A stretch of DNA of 64,000 nucleotides, from positions 4,664,501 to 4,728,500 of the forward strand of contig OX463778.1 of NCBI GenBank assembly GCA_949825025.1. Direction: 5' to 3'. A program made the translations under genes and the position numbers. Of this stretch, positions 22,222-31,345 are shown piece after piece. Origin of the DNA: Siphlonurus alternatus (taxonomy: Eukaryota > Arthropoda > Insecta > Ephemeroptera > Siphlonuridae). Within the stretch, counting starts at the first letter, position 1. Every line of letters begins with the position of its first letter. The notes under the pieces were generated by a model, which had not been told where the DNA came from, searched no databases, and was given only the letters and a program-made list of their open reading frames with translations.

Positions 22222-24429
22222 TTACTTCAGTACTACAAATCTCGCTTAAAAAAACAAAAGCAATTAAAAAAGATTATTATAAGAGAATTATTTCTGATAT
22301 GAATTTAGTACTACGTATAGAATGGACAACCAGCATATTTTTTTTATTGCAGGAATGAATAGAGAGTACGAAATTATGTTACTCTGAATTTTTTTTCAGA
22401 TTTTTTTTGAGTCCCAGAAATATATTTTTAAATAATTATTGAATGTGCAGAATCACTTCCTGGAGGTATCAATAGGTCCTATCCTTTTTATTAAGGATTC
22501 AAAGGTGCCAACTTAGAGAACTTTCAATAATTATGTATTTAAAAATAGTTCTGGTAATTAAAAAAAAATCTGAAAAAATTCAGAGTGGTATAATTTAGTA
22601 CCCTCTATTCATTTGTGCAATAAAAAATTATCCTGCAAGTCATCCAATGCAATTTGTGCCACAGGACTGGCTGCCCAACGCCAACTCTGTGATCAACATT
22701 CGGGACTTCGGGTCCCCGCGGGAGCTTGCAGAGTTCATTCTGAGCGTCAACGACTCTGCGTATGAGTCGTTGCTGGGCCACAAGCGAGGGCTGCTCTCCA
22801 ACGAGCGGCTGGTGGCGGGGCTGGCCAAGAGGGGCTGGAGTCCCAAGCAGGAGAGCCCGGAGGAGCGGAACTTCGTGGAGGAGTTTGAGTGCCTAGTCTG
22901 CCGGCGCACGTGGGACCAACAACATTCCCAAGTGAGTCGTCTTTTTAACGGGATCTCAGATGCTTTGTAACAAAAAAAGGGGGTTCTAAAAAACGGGATC
23001 CAGATCTCCCTTCTAAAAAACGGGATCTCAAGGAGATCCGAATCCGGAAAAAATAAGTAAGAAGTTCAAAATTGATTACTTTTTTCGTGTTCTTTCACTA
23101 ATTTAATTTTCTTTAAATCGGTTCCGGGTTCTCCTTTTTTAAAAAAGGGTATCCCTAAAATAGGTTCCAGATCCCCCTTCTAAAAAATGGGATCCGGATC
23201 CCATGTTTTTTTATGGAATCTAAGCGGATCCGAATCCACTACCTAGCTGCTCTCAGCTGTCTGTTTCTTTGGTACACCCTAATACTCTGCCACGTTCACC
23301 GAGGATCAAACTAGCATAAACGAAATTTAGCTAAAAGGTTTTCATCTCTATGTAAACAAGGTAAGAAACAGACCTTTACTGAAAAGTAGATACATAAGAC
23401 ATCATCTGAGCGTGTAATATTATTACGCTCTCAAAATCCTTTCCATTTTAATACAATCCTTTCTTGTTTCTCCTCTTTACTGTGTTTTATCTTTTCTCTA
23501 ATTTCTGCACATTCTACTCTCTTTTCCCTCATGATAATAATGAGTATACATAGATCAGAAGAAAAACATCTTAAAAAAGAAAACTCCCATTTTTTTTATA
23601 ACGTCGATCAGCCGTTTTTTTAGTTCCATTTGATAAACACGTAAACCTTAGTAAATTCACAAAAATTCTGAAATTTTTTTTAAGAGACATATATTAGTGC
23701 CTAAAAGCCATAAAAATGTTTCAAAAAAATTTAACAAGCCGATTTTTTTTAATAAAGTTTTTAGTTTGTCCCTTAAAGGGAAAACCCTATGCTGAATAAT
23801 AAAAAATATTAATTAAAAACAAACAGCTCATTAAATTGTTTTGAAATTTTTTCTATGGATTTAAAATCTGTCTCAAAAAAATTTCAGATTTTTTGTGAAT
23901 TTTCTAAGGTTAACGCATGTATGTTAATCAAATGGAGCTAAAAAAAAACAGCTGATTGACATTTTCTCCACCTTGAGCAATAAAAATATTTTAAATTGTT
24001 CACTACGTAAGCAAATAGACTCTTTACGAAAATCACTGCTTAAAACAATTAATTATGAAGCAAGCCTTTGGCAATTACTTTTCAAGTCTGAGATGTTTTA
24101 GCACTTAAGTTCTCATTGTAAAAAACATAATGTAAAAACAAAGTATCACACTAGAGGTTCTCCCGATGTGCCCCAGATTTTGCTTGCTGCTGCTACGTTG
24201 ACTGTTCTGTGTGCAGGTGAGCGCCGCGCATTACGCCTGCCCCGCGCCAGTCTCCCCCCTCTCTGGACGGCAGAACGCCAGCAGCTGGTGGCTGCAGCAG
24301 TGGACGCAAGGCCGCACGGAGGCAAATGTCCTGGCAGAAATGGTGGCCAGCGGAGAGCGTCTTGACTCGGAGCAGTTCTACCAGCGAGTCGGAGATACAA
24401 TGAGACAGTCCAGGAAAAAAAATTCATGA
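14334..24429 (+). CDS. FUT10/FUT11-type fucosyltransferase (GT10), complete eight-exon gene
   Basis: Exons: 14334-14450, 14846-14894, 20682-20806, 20858-21080, 21264-21447, 21848-22022, 22665-22931, 24217-24429. All seven junctions have GT/AG borders and matching phases, giving 1,353 nt (450 residues) with no internal stop. Human FUT10/FUT11 are of similar length. The protein has an N-terminal signal anchor, the donor-site region ([19 protein letters not shown]), VDSYGACL, and the GT10 signature [20 protein letters not shown] with the invariant FENA and DY.TEK. FUT10 and FUT11 were recently described as ER protein O-fucosyltransferases of EMI domains (POFUT3/4); I cannot tell which paralogue this is. 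Intron 2 (5.8 kb) hosts a 3.4-kb foldback and a LINE. Confidence 0.93.
14846..14894 (+). CDS. Fucosyltransferase exon 2: stem region
   Basis: 49-nt exon after the acceptor TTTTACAG, ending GCAG|GTAATT in phase 1. Exon 1 ends phase 0 and exon 3 begins with the two bases completing the codon, which fixes the frame as [16 protein letters not shown] rather than the ATG frame (MSEFAPP...) that is also open here. Confidence 0.75.
15270..15780. repeat. 89-bp tandem repeat, left block of element a
   Basis: The motif TGCCCAAAGATGTGCCGATC recurs at 15294, 15383, 15472 and onward with 89-bp spacing, about six units, the last ones diverged. All lie in one orientation. Confidence 0.93.
16940..17560. repeat. 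89-bp tandem repeat, right block of element a, with orientation switches
   Basis: The same 89-bp unit as at 15.3 kb. Orientation changes near 17048 (inverted to direct) and again at about 17363 (direct to inverted), where GGTTAAGGTAGAGCTACCTTAACC forms a perfect junction palindrome. Confidence 0.88.
18349..18392. repeat. (TA)n microsatellite
   Basis: Uninterrupted TA dinucleotides adjoining the right end of element a. The left end also abuts TA-rich sequence. Confidence 0.95.
18880..19971 (-). pseudogene. LINE 2 reverse transcriptase, C-terminal part
   Basis: Open for about 359 codons. Motifs: [28 protein letters not shown] (catalytic YADD), [21 protein letters not shown], and a C-terminal CKLC...H...C knuckle. 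This is a non-LTR RT with no frameshift in this part, so the copy is not ancient. Truncation and the MITE insertion make it non-functional. Confidence 0.85.
19972..20296. mobile_element. CRE-type foldback MITE, copy 1 (inside LINE 2)
   Basis: Inverted ends ATGGAGTATTGTCCTCAATT with about 130-bp arms. The inner arms contain GTGACGTCAC and a non-palindromic centre CTCCTTAAGAAAAAGATAGG. Arms share CTGAAAAAAATCAGGGTAGC and CCCGGG.ACTATTTT blocks with the copies near 22.3, 28.4, 37.2, 56.3 and 60.4 kb. Confidence 0.85.
20297..20478 (-). pseudogene. LINE 2 reverse transcriptase, N-terminal part
   Basis: Contains [14 protein letters not shown] and [17 protein letters not shown], the first RT catalytic block. 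It ends at KLKSLKV where the foldback MITE begins; the element resumes on the other side. Confidence 0.8.
20682..20806 (+). CDS. Fucosyltransferase exon 3: start of catalytic region
   Basis: Codes for [11 protein letters not shown]...[13 protein letters not shown], the conserved LWWTP opening of FUT10/11. The acceptor is GTAAACAG, the donor AAG|GTAGGT, phase 0. Confidence 0.9.
20807..20857 (+). other. 51-nt in-frame intron (fucosyltransferase intron 3)
   Basis: GTAGGT...TTGCCAG, 51 nt, a multiple of three with no stop. It could be a very short intron or retained sequence adding 17 residues. FUT11-like proteins have no residues at this position, which favours splicing. Confidence 0.7.
20858..21080 (+). 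CDS. Fucosyltransferase exon 4
   Basis: Codes for [22 protein letters not shown] and [19 protein letters not shown], highly similar in pattern to FUT11. It ends phase 1 at ACTG|GTCAGT, the first of several tandem copies of this donor sequence. Confidence 0.92.
21076..21205 (+). repeat. Tandem copies of the intron 4 donor region
   Basis: Starting at the exon 4 donor, the motif CACTG|GTCAG(T/A)TGG with AGCCCC spacers recurs several times, one copy as ACTG|GTGAG. Units are about 21-25 nt. See findings. Confidence 0.75.
21264..21447 (+). CDS. Fucosyltransferase exon 5
   Basis: Codes for [17 protein letters not shown] and [16 protein letters not shown], the domain with the invariant VDSYG.C motif. 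The acceptor is TTGCTTGCAG; the donor CA|GTGAGT is in phase 2. Confidence 0.92.
21848..22022 (+). CDS. Fucosyltransferase exon 6: GT10 signature
   Basis: Codes for [20 protein letters not shown] and [19 protein letters not shown], the alpha-1,3-fucosyltransferase signature and nucleotide-sugar site. The acceptor is TGCTTGCAG, the donor CAG|GTGAGG, phase 0. Confidence 0.95.
22130..22222. repeat. (TA)n microsatellite in fucosyltransferase intron 6
   Basis: TA dinucleotide run of about 80 bp within TATAATATATAATATA flanks. Confidence 0.95.
22336..22630. mobile_element. CRE-type foldback MITE, copy 5 (diverged)
   Basis: Ends TTTTTTTTATTGCAGGAATG and ...TTTGTGCAATAAAAAA. Keeps the arm blocks and the centre CCTATCCTTTTTATTAAGGA, but the TGACGTCA motifs are lost. 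Lies in intron 6 of the fucosyltransferase gene. Confidence 0.75.
22665..22931 (+). CDS. Fucosyltransferase exon 7
   Basis: 89 codons: [18 protein letters not shown]...LAEFI, then [10 protein letters not shown], equivalent to the FECFVC cysteine motif of FUT11. The acceptor is GTGCCACAG, the donor CAA|GTGAGT, phase 0. Confidence 0.93.
22945..23240. repeat. Short-word array with GGATCC/GGGATC words
   Basis: Degenerate recurrence of TTCTAAAAAACGGGATC, CAGATC(T/C)CC and GGATCCG words in both orientations within intron 7. May be a small or decayed member of the word-array foldback class. Confidence 0.6.
23606..23955. mobile_element. Foldback MITE related to the 7.1-kb element
   Basis: Arms CAGCCGTTTTTTTAGTTCCA...AACCTTAG...AAAATTCTGAAATTTTTT and the complement on the right (GGAGCTAAAAAAAAACAGCTG). 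Internal blocks resemble those of 7122-7491, but the GGGTAAGATAA ends are absent. Confidence 0.7.
24217..24429 (+). CDS. Fucosyltransferase exon 8, C terminus
   Basis: 70 residues plus stop: [30 protein letters not shown], ending in a basic RQSRKKNS. The CP.P....W...W..G pattern matches the FUT10/11 C-terminal region. The acceptor is CTGTGTGCAG. No canonical AATAAA is seen close downstream. Confidence 0.9.
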   Translation: MSAAHYACPAPVSPLSGRQNASSWWLQQWTQGRTEANVLAEMVASGERLDSEQFYQRVGDTMRQSRKKNS

Positions 24430-24549
24430 AAATTAAAAATGTTAATTCCCTTGACGCCATGTTACCCTTTCGGGTTTGGTCAGGCTGATATTTAGCCTTG
24501 TCGGTAAGAGTTATCTTGCGACCATGCTGGGGCTTACCAGGCTCCCAGA

Positions 24550-24930
24550 ACCCTTTCCTGCACTCTTCTGGGCTCTTACTTATTTTATTTTATTTTTATT
24601 TCACCAATTATATGTACATATTAACATATTACAAAACAAAGATATTAAAAATTAAAGAGAATGGTGAAATGGGTTATTTTACAAGGCACTATACGAAGCA
24701 CCAGAACACAAGAAGTGGTAAAATAACCTTTTACTAAATAATAATACATAAAATTTAAAAAAAAACACAAAACATGTAATAAAACAAATTGTCAGAATAA
24801 CAGTCTCATATTATTCACTCACTGCACAAACCCATCAAATAAGATTTACACAATGGGTTGAAAATATTTGGGGATATGAGGGTCTTGATGCGGGCAGGGG
24901 CTGCATTCCAAGCAGACACAGTACAGTACT
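24550..24930. other. AT-rich stretch, possibly LINE 3' UTR
   Basis: Sequence such as TTTATTTCACCAATTATATG followed by poor-complexity A-rich DNA looks like a non-LTR element 3' region, but no coding part of the same element is attached. Confidence 0.3.
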
Positions 24931-25290
24931 TAAAGGCATACAGGCCTCAAATTGCAAATTAGATAGTCACCAAGTGGGTTTAGAGTTTAGAGTAAATAAT
25001 CAACATTCGCATAATTTTTTTCCACGCGTGATGCATCCGTGCGAAGTCGCAGTTCAAAGTAAGAAATTTAGTCCTTGATGACGTCATGAAGTCCTTGATG
25101 ACGTCACAACTCAATGCTAATCGGTGCCAGCTGTGAGTTGTGACGTCAGCAAGGACTTTCTTTGTAGCGCGAGTTCGCACAGACGCACCACGCGCAGGTA
25201 AAAATAATACGAATGTTTATTATAAACTCGAGCAACACTTTATGTCTGTCTAATTTGTAATTTGAGGCCTGTATCCCTTTAAACCCAAGC
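24930..25290. repeat. Inverted duplication of the LINE 3 tail around a TGACGTCA-rich centre
   Basis: The + strand 24931-25060 (GGCATACAGGCCTCAAATTG..., ...AACATTCGCATAATTTTTTT) matches the complement of 25150-25290 in order. The centre carries four TGACGTCA motifs and two direct copies of TCCTTGATGACGTCA. Confidence 0.7.
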
Positions 25291-25643
25291 TTATATGCAG
25301 AGGTGCGTGGCTTAGGAGGTATGAGTCTTGGGACTCCCTCAAGCCCTCTAACAGAGTTTCCAGAGCGAACATTTTGCAGAACATTAATATCAGTACGACC
25401 AGTTAAACAAGTGTTGAAAAAAGAAAGATCAAAATACAAAAATTGCATACTGATGGGCAGAATATTGGTTTGAGGAACAGAGGGAACAGATTTACCATAG
25501 ATAAACTTCAGAGCTCTATTTTGAATTGATTTAAAATTGTCAATGTTATATTGATTGGTGGGGTGCCAGGCTGGGGCACCATAAGTCAAAATAGGTCTGA
25601 CAAGAGTGAGGTAAGCTAATCTTTTAACTCTTTTGGTGTACAT
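25146..25643 (-). pseudogene. LINE 3 post-RT domain
   Basis: Continues the RT after a frame change: VRPILTYGAPAWHPTN and FKSIQNRALKFIYG, the standard post-RT motifs of Jockey/CR1-like elements. Its last codons run into the inverted duplication. Confidence 0.7.
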
Positions 25644-26305
25644 CCTTGAAGGTTCCTGTTAATAAAACCCAACAACTTAGAGGACTTTGCTCTAACTGCC
25701 TCACAATGAACATTCAATTTCAAATCAGCCGAAATGTGTACACCAAGTAACTTCTCAGAGTCACAATATTCAAGTGCCTTACCATTTAATGTAAAAGGAA
25801 TTTTCAAATCATCATCTGAGAAAGTGATATCCATTATTTTACATTTATTTTCATTCAATTTCATACCATTATTTAAACACCATAAGGAAATGTTATTGAG
25901 GTCATTTTGTAAGATCTTAATGTCAGCAAGAGTTTTAATTTTACGGTACAAAGTAGAATCATCTGCATACTGAACTAGATCTGACAGGACAGACTTTGGC
26001 AGATCAATCATGAATATGTTAAACAAAAGTGGACCAAGTACTGAACCTTGAATAACTCCAGACGTAACATTACTGCTGGTGGAACATTCACCATGGTAAA
26101 CAACTTTTTGAGTTCTTTCAGATAAAAAGTCAGCAATCCACTGTTTAACAGACCCACGTATAGCAACAGATTCAAGTTTATCAATTAACCGTTTATGAGG
26201 TACTTGATCAAAAGCTTTGCACCAATCAAGAAATACAGCAATAACATGATCTCCAGAATTTTTGTCTAAGAATGAGAGCCAGTCGTCAATAGTTTTCATC
26301 AGCAT
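25616..26305 (-). pseudogene. LINE 3 reverse transcriptase domain
   Basis: About 229 open codons holding RT blocks 3-7 including the catalytic YADD, followed by LLGVHISADLKLN. Missing its N-terminal part and endonuclease. Confidence 0.82.
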
Positions 26306-26349
26306 AGTGGTACATGAGCGGCCTGGAAAAAAACCTTGTTGATTAGATG

Positions 26350-27010
26350 CAACAACAAAGAAATGAGGTCAATAACTGCTCCATTTATACTTATATTAAT
26401 TACTCAAATAGACCATTTATTCTAAAATTGTCGAGAGAAATTTTCCAAGGAGATGAGAGTACCTTGATTGGCTGCACGAGAACTCCTTCCTCGATTTGTT
26501 GTCATGTGTCTTTACCTCCTGCAACAACAACATGCAGAGAGGTCAGGAACCCTCGTATAGACAGTGACGTAGATAAGGGGGGGGGGGGGGCGTAGATCCC
26601 TAGTTCCCATTTCCATTTTAATGCAATGAATGCTACTCTGGTTGTATAGATCAAGTAACTAAGCATGGAGATATGCAAATATAATAATTAATTAAAAAAA
26701 TCACATTTTAGAATATGCTATAACATTATAACAAGAAGTGTATATTGAAAAAGAAATGTATGAAATTTTTTACAGTATAACAGACCTCAAAATATGCATT
26801 AATTGTCATTATATATTACTTTAAAATTTTAACTATTCAAACAGTTTGACCTTCCGTATACAACTTCTTGGCAAAACAAACTTGAGCACGTGAAGGAGCG
26901 CTACAAATTAATTATGAAGCACACTGTTATATGAACTAATTTCATTAACAATAAATTTAAGTTTTCATGACATAAAAAAGTATATGGAGAGTATATTTGG
27001 AAACAATAAA
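26350..27010. other. Intergenic, nothing recognised
   Basis: Contains one poly-G tract (26577-26590) and otherwise AT-rich sequence. No gene or element ends seen. Confidence 0.4.
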
Positions 27011-27022
27011 GGTAATAATGGA

Positions 27023-27226
27023 CAGGCGCGGATCCAGGAAAAAAAATCAGGGGGGGGGGGGTGAGAGCCCTCTTCATAAGGCCAATTTTAAAATAAAATT
27101 TGAGTGGGGGAAATCATGCCTACATTGCCTATGTTAAATCTGAAATTTCGTGGGGAGGGGGGGGGGGAGGGGTAGTGGTGTTCCACCACCCAGCCCCCCC
27201 CCCCCCCCCCCCAGGACCTGCGCCTG
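27023..27226. mobile_element. hAT-like MITE with poly-G/poly-C arms (204 bp)
   Basis: Ends CAGGCGCGGATCCAGG and, on the right, the complement CAGGCGCAGGTCCTGG. Flanks ATAATGGA and ATGATGGA form an 8-bp duplication with one mismatch. G-tract/C-tract arms follow the ends. A similar end (GGCGCGGATCCAGGGGG) lies at about 39177-39200 without a visible partner. Confidence 0.8.
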
Positions 27227-27238
27227 ATGATGGAAGTA

Positions 27239-27427
27239 CCCTAGTCGAAAAATAAGAGTGCTAAGTGATAATTTGAGCAGTAGTCAAGTAGTTGTCAAGT
27301 AGAAGTAGTAGTAGTCAACTACTTAAAACAGGTAGTTGACTATTATACTTAAAAACAAGTACTATAGTCATCAACTACTTGACTACTGCTCAAATTATCA
27401 CTTAGCACTCTTATTTTTCGACTAGGG
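27239..27427. mobile_element. 189-bp foldback with CCCTAGTCGAAAAATAAG ends
   Basis: Nearly perfect 55-bp outer arms and an AGTAGTCAAGTAGTTG word-rich centre. It lies 12 bp to the right of the hAT MITE end. The CCCTAG..AAAA end resembles the termini of the large word-array foldbacks. Confidence 0.8.
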
Positions 27428-28394
27428 CAATTTAATGGTGGAAAATATTCATAGTGGAAGACCCATGCACCATATTACCATAATGGAAAATTAGTGCGAT
27501 GATTGTCATACTCCATGTGAAATCCACGTGATCGGTCCACCATATATCCACGTGGACATCAAGTCAGTTTCTAGTGGATTGTGCTACCAGGGTGACATAT
27601 ACTGACCTATAGTCTTTCAAATCACGAGAAAAAATCGTTCCCGAGGGGTCGTTCGATCGACGGTACCCTCCAGTTTCTCCGTGACCACGAGAAGGGCCGT
27701 GTTTTTAATTGGCCATCGCCAGGTCACCGAAGGGTCAAATTGTGTTCTCCAGCACCACCTGATGGACCTGAGGGAGAAATGACCTTCTAGATTCATCACA
27801 GGTAAATAAGTGAGAGTGCATGTTTTTTTTAAAGCAATGCGATGTGAATTCGATAAAAAAAAGTCAAAACTAAAAGACAAAAGAAAGAAAGATAAAAGAC
27901 GCTCTGACGTCAGTCATGTAACGTATTTCCTTTCGATTGCTTGCAATTTTTTTATATATATAATGACGTCACACTGATTTGCAGCTCGATACTAAGTTGT
28001 TATTGGCTAAAACTGAACTACATTTGGTATTTTTTGTCACCTGCTTTATCAGAGGGGGCCGGGGAGGGGGTTGAAACGACCAATATATATTATTGTGTTA
28101 AAATTATATTTTGAATCGTATATTTTAACTTTTTTTTAATTTTTTTCTACATAATTATATATTACTGCGAAAATACAATGCCATTTCTTTTTTGGAAACT
28201 ACTACGGTTTTTTGGTACTACAAATTTTTCAGGATTTTTGAAGAATATTTCACACCTCTCTTTTCTTTAAAAAAGGTGTAAATCGTCTCTACCCTCCCCC
28301 CCCCCCTGGTAATGCTAGGGATAAGATAAATTTATTTGCCTATAACTCTAGGCGTTTTTTTTTATTTTTTTTTAATGGCCAACCTACATGAATT

Positions 28395-28735
28395 TTTTTT
28401 TTTTTATTGCAAAAATTAATTATCGAATAAAGGGTATATACTATATAGGTATCAAATTATGCTATTTTGATTTTTTTTTCTGATTTTTTTGAAACCCAGG
28501 AGCCAGAACTATTTTTAAATAATTATTGAATGTGTGGCCACGCCCCCTGGAGGCGTCAATAGGCGTCTCGGTCTATCCTTTTTATTAAGAATTCAGGGTT
28601 GCCAACTTAACTTACAGAACTTTCAACAATAATTATTTAAAAATAGTTGCAGGTCTCCAAAAAATCTGAAAAAAATTCAGAGTAGCATAATTTGGTGCTC
28701 TCTATTCATTTCTGCAATAAAAAAAAATTCATACA
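28395..28735. mobile_element. CRE-type foldback MITE, copy 4 (CRE lost)
   Basis: Same arm blocks as the other copies, ends TTTTTATTGCAAAAATTAAT and ...TTTCTGCAATAAAAAA. GTGGCCACGCCCCCTGGAGGC replaces the TGACGTCA region. The centre CTATCCTTTTTATTAAGAATT is conserved. Confidence 0.75.
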
Positions 28736-28871
28736 TGTAGATTGTCCATTGCTTTCTTTCAGTTTCACTGTAAAGTAGGCAACTATTTTAGCAACAAAGT
28801 ATCGCAGGTTGTATAAATTACAGGCTGAAGGGAATCGATAAAATTTATCTTTTACGAAGAGTTTAAAACCA

Positions 28872-28997
28872 GGGGGTCTTCAAATAACACCACTTAACCT
28901 AAACTTGGTGTTAGACTGTCTTAGCGCAACAATAAAGAATACACATAGATTGTCTTAATTTTAGGATTGTTGTAATTTGTGTTATTTGAAGACCCCC
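28872..28997. mobile_element. 126-bp MITE with GGGGGTCTTCAAATAACAC ends
   Basis: Perfect inverted ends of about 19 bp and a short unrelated interior. No clear target duplication. Confidence 0.75.
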
Positions 28998-28999
28998 GT

Positions 29000-29400
29000 G
29001 ATCATGTTTATTATAATATTATAATTATTATTGATTAACTGTCGCTAACCGTGTTTAAGTGAGAAATCTGGTTAGTTCTATTCATGAATCACGCCATTTA
29101 TTAATTATATATTATATTATTTTGAGATATAATTTGAGTACAAAATTTAAGTGTTATGCATTTTAATCCTTACTTAATTTTCATTCAAACTCTTTAAAAA
29201 TCTCTCTACATATTTACAATGACTATATATAACCTGTATATTACAAAACTAGACTCGTTGAATTTATAGCCCCGTACAGTATTATATATTTTACATAAGA
29301 TTCAAGCAATCGTCATAATCCAAACGTCTGTCATTAATAAAAGTTTTTGTCACTCGCAAATATTAACAAACAAACGCCTCTGTTCTCAATAAAATTAATT
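29000..29400. other. AT-rich, nothing recognised
   Basis: No ORF, RNA or repeat ends. Confidence 0.4.
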
Positions 29401-29407
29401 TACATAT

Positions 29408-29533
29408 CTCAGAATGCAAGTCAGATAACTACACAAAAAATGAACATATGAAAATATGAACCATAAATAAAATGAATATAAGAGTCATTATTGTTTGAAT
29501 TTTTTGTCTAGTTATCTGACTTGCATTCCGAGG
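29408..29533. mobile_element. 126-bp MITE with CTCAGAATGCAAGTCAGATA ends
   Basis: Inverted ends of about 25-30 bp. The right end is followed by GCGACGATATTA, shared with the MITE at 37508-37625 (GAGGCGACGATAT), so both may belong to one family ending GTCGCCTC. Confidence 0.65.
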
Positions 29534-29616
29534 CGACGATATTAGTTTATTAAAAGTGCATTGTGTAATTCATATAGGTTCATTATAATGCATACTAAAA
29601 GAGCATGGTTTAACGT

Positions 29617-29797
29617 TCAGCCTGCCCAGAAGTGTACAATATTCCCACCTGGAGAAGACACGGGTGATCCTTGAACGACCGTAGTGACGTGGAGTTTCTG
29701 ACCGGCGAGGAGTCCTTTCTGGGGGGCTTCGTAAATTGCCCACCGCGCGTCTGGTGGGGCGGCCTCTCGAGCGATCGTGAGGGTGGACAGACGAGTG
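29617..29797 (-). CDS. Candidate terminal coding exon, unidentified protein
   Basis: Minus-strand acceptor CCTCCTCCTTTAG, then one base completing a codon and 59 open codons to TGA: TRLSTLTIAREAAPPDARW, IYEAPQKGLLAGQKLHVTT and GSPVSSPGGNIVHFWAG. It is GC-rich against AT-rich surroundings and has a good polypyrimidine acceptor. No family recognised. The partner exons would lie at higher coordinates. Confidence 0.55.
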
Positions 29798-29970
29798 CTA
29801 AAGGAGGAGGGAATAATCAGTTATTAATTTGGCAGTGGTGAACGATTATTATATAGGATTATAGTTAAAATATATAACAGTAAAACAAATTATAATACTG
29901 AAATTTTGTATAACATAATGTAATTACGTTATTACCATAATATATTAAAGTATTACTAATGTATTAATAA

Positions 29971-30215
29971 GCACTTGACGCAGTGGTATGCGCCTCCGAT
30001 TCGTAATCGGATGGTCGTGAGTTCGATTACAGCCATTCACCGCCAAACTTTTCACAAGTGGCGGTTGCTAAAGAACACCCACTCGTGCATCCAGGAGCTA
30101 GGTGATTGATGGCATCCTCCATCAATTGCCGACCATCCTTACTGAGGTTTCTTCAGTCACAACTAGGCGAATGCTGAGATGGATTATAGCACCTTTAATC
30201 ATAACTTTTCAGGTG
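29971..30215 (+). mobile_element. tRNA-Thr(CGT)-like SINE
   Basis: The head has an A-box-like TTGACGCAGTGGT, an anticodon arm TCCGA-TTCGTAA-TCGGA (loop with T33 and CGT), and a B-box-like GAGTTCGATTAC. The body ends with TACTGAGG...GGCGAATGCTGAGATGG, the same 3' domain (TGAGG...GCGAATGCTGGGA) as the 5S-derived SINEs here. The acceptor stem does not close, so it is a SINE rather than a tRNA gene. Confidence 0.78.
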
Positions 30216-31162
30216 TTTCGTTACGTATTTACAGTAGCCAGTATATTCTGCACTATATTTAATTTCAGTATATTCTGAAGGTTAATATATAAGATGACCA
30301 TAATACGACGACATTCAGTCAAATATTAAATATTACGGGTGTAATGCATAATAAATTCGCTACACTCAAGCGGCACCACGCTCAAACCCCGCTAGGATTT
30401 GAAAATTTTGATCCAATTTCTGACCATAAAACACGCGAATATAATGGTCTCTGATTCGTATATATATGAGTACATTTAAATTTAATGTATTAGGATTGCT
30501 ATATAAATTTAAAAAAAATATCATTACCGCATACATATAATTATATGATCTGGGCATTTTTCATTTACCATATTCTAACATCTAAATAATACAACTACAA
30601 GGTGAGGGACCCACAATTAGTGACATTCAGACTGCCCGAAGTGTTTGACAAAGCTGTTCTAACAAGGTGAGATCAGGAGACAAGTCTGCCACGAAATTGA
30701 AGATGGATATAAAGAAACTTGCTGCACCTCATTTTTTAAATTTAGATTTACTTTTATATGTCTGTATACGCAGCCACTGTCAAAAATGCTGTTATAGATT
30801 TTTGTAAGAGCGTTGCGACTAGCTATACGTTACTTCATGCGTTACTGTGATATCATTTAAAATCAAGATGAAGAATGCTGTGACGTCATATTCCTGTAAA
30901 GTACTTCCTGTTGATTAAGGAACATCTCACACAGAACCGCATGAATTTGCACCATATGATTAAAAATCTAAGAACCTATAATTCGATCAATACGATCGCA
31001 CAGCTTCGTTTCGTATCGCATGGTATCCTATGTTTCTCTCATTTAGAACCGGTTCTAAATTTTATCATATCAAGTCATACGGTAAAAAGATGGGGTGTGC
31101 CCCCGCCCCCCCCCCCTCGGTACAAAAAATTACACATCGGCGCACCAGTAATTTAAAGCTTT

Positions 31163-31345
31163 ATTGGGCGCGATGCACGAAGAAGAAGTTAGCCAGGTTT
31201 CAAATCACATGTAACTTCACCACTTTTAACTAGGTGGTTCAACCAAGTAAAACAGGCCGGTATATAGCTAAACGTGGTTATATATAAGCTTAACGTGGCT
31301 AGAAACTTGACTTATAACTGCTTCGTGATTCGCACCCATTATAGA
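31163..31345. mobile_element. GGGCGCGATTCACGAAG MITE, copy 1 (diverged)
   Basis: Ends TTGGGCGCGATGCACGAAG and ...CTTCGTGATTCGCACCCA. The interior has AACGTGGTTA/TAACCACGTT words. Related copies at 36294-36452 and 38581-38747. Confidence 0.7.

Larger units (their letters stand above)
25146..26349 (-). mobile_element. Degenerate CR1/Jockey-like non-LTR retrotransposon 3
   Basis: 5'-truncated at about 26345 (QQGFFPGRSCTT). The RT spans 25616-26305 with IAVFLDWCKAFDQVPH, GVIQGSVLGPLLFNI and QYADDSTLY. A frameshift near 25640 moves into KRLAYLTLVRPILTYGAPAW...IQNRALKFI. Clade assignment is from motif style only. Confidence 0.8.

Noticed and set aside
30600..30666. Possible small + strand exon (DPQLVTFRLPEVFDKAVLT) between AG and GTGAGA
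   Set aside because: Short, weak acceptor without a polypyrimidine tract, and no partner exon or family recognised. It cannot be separated from chance.
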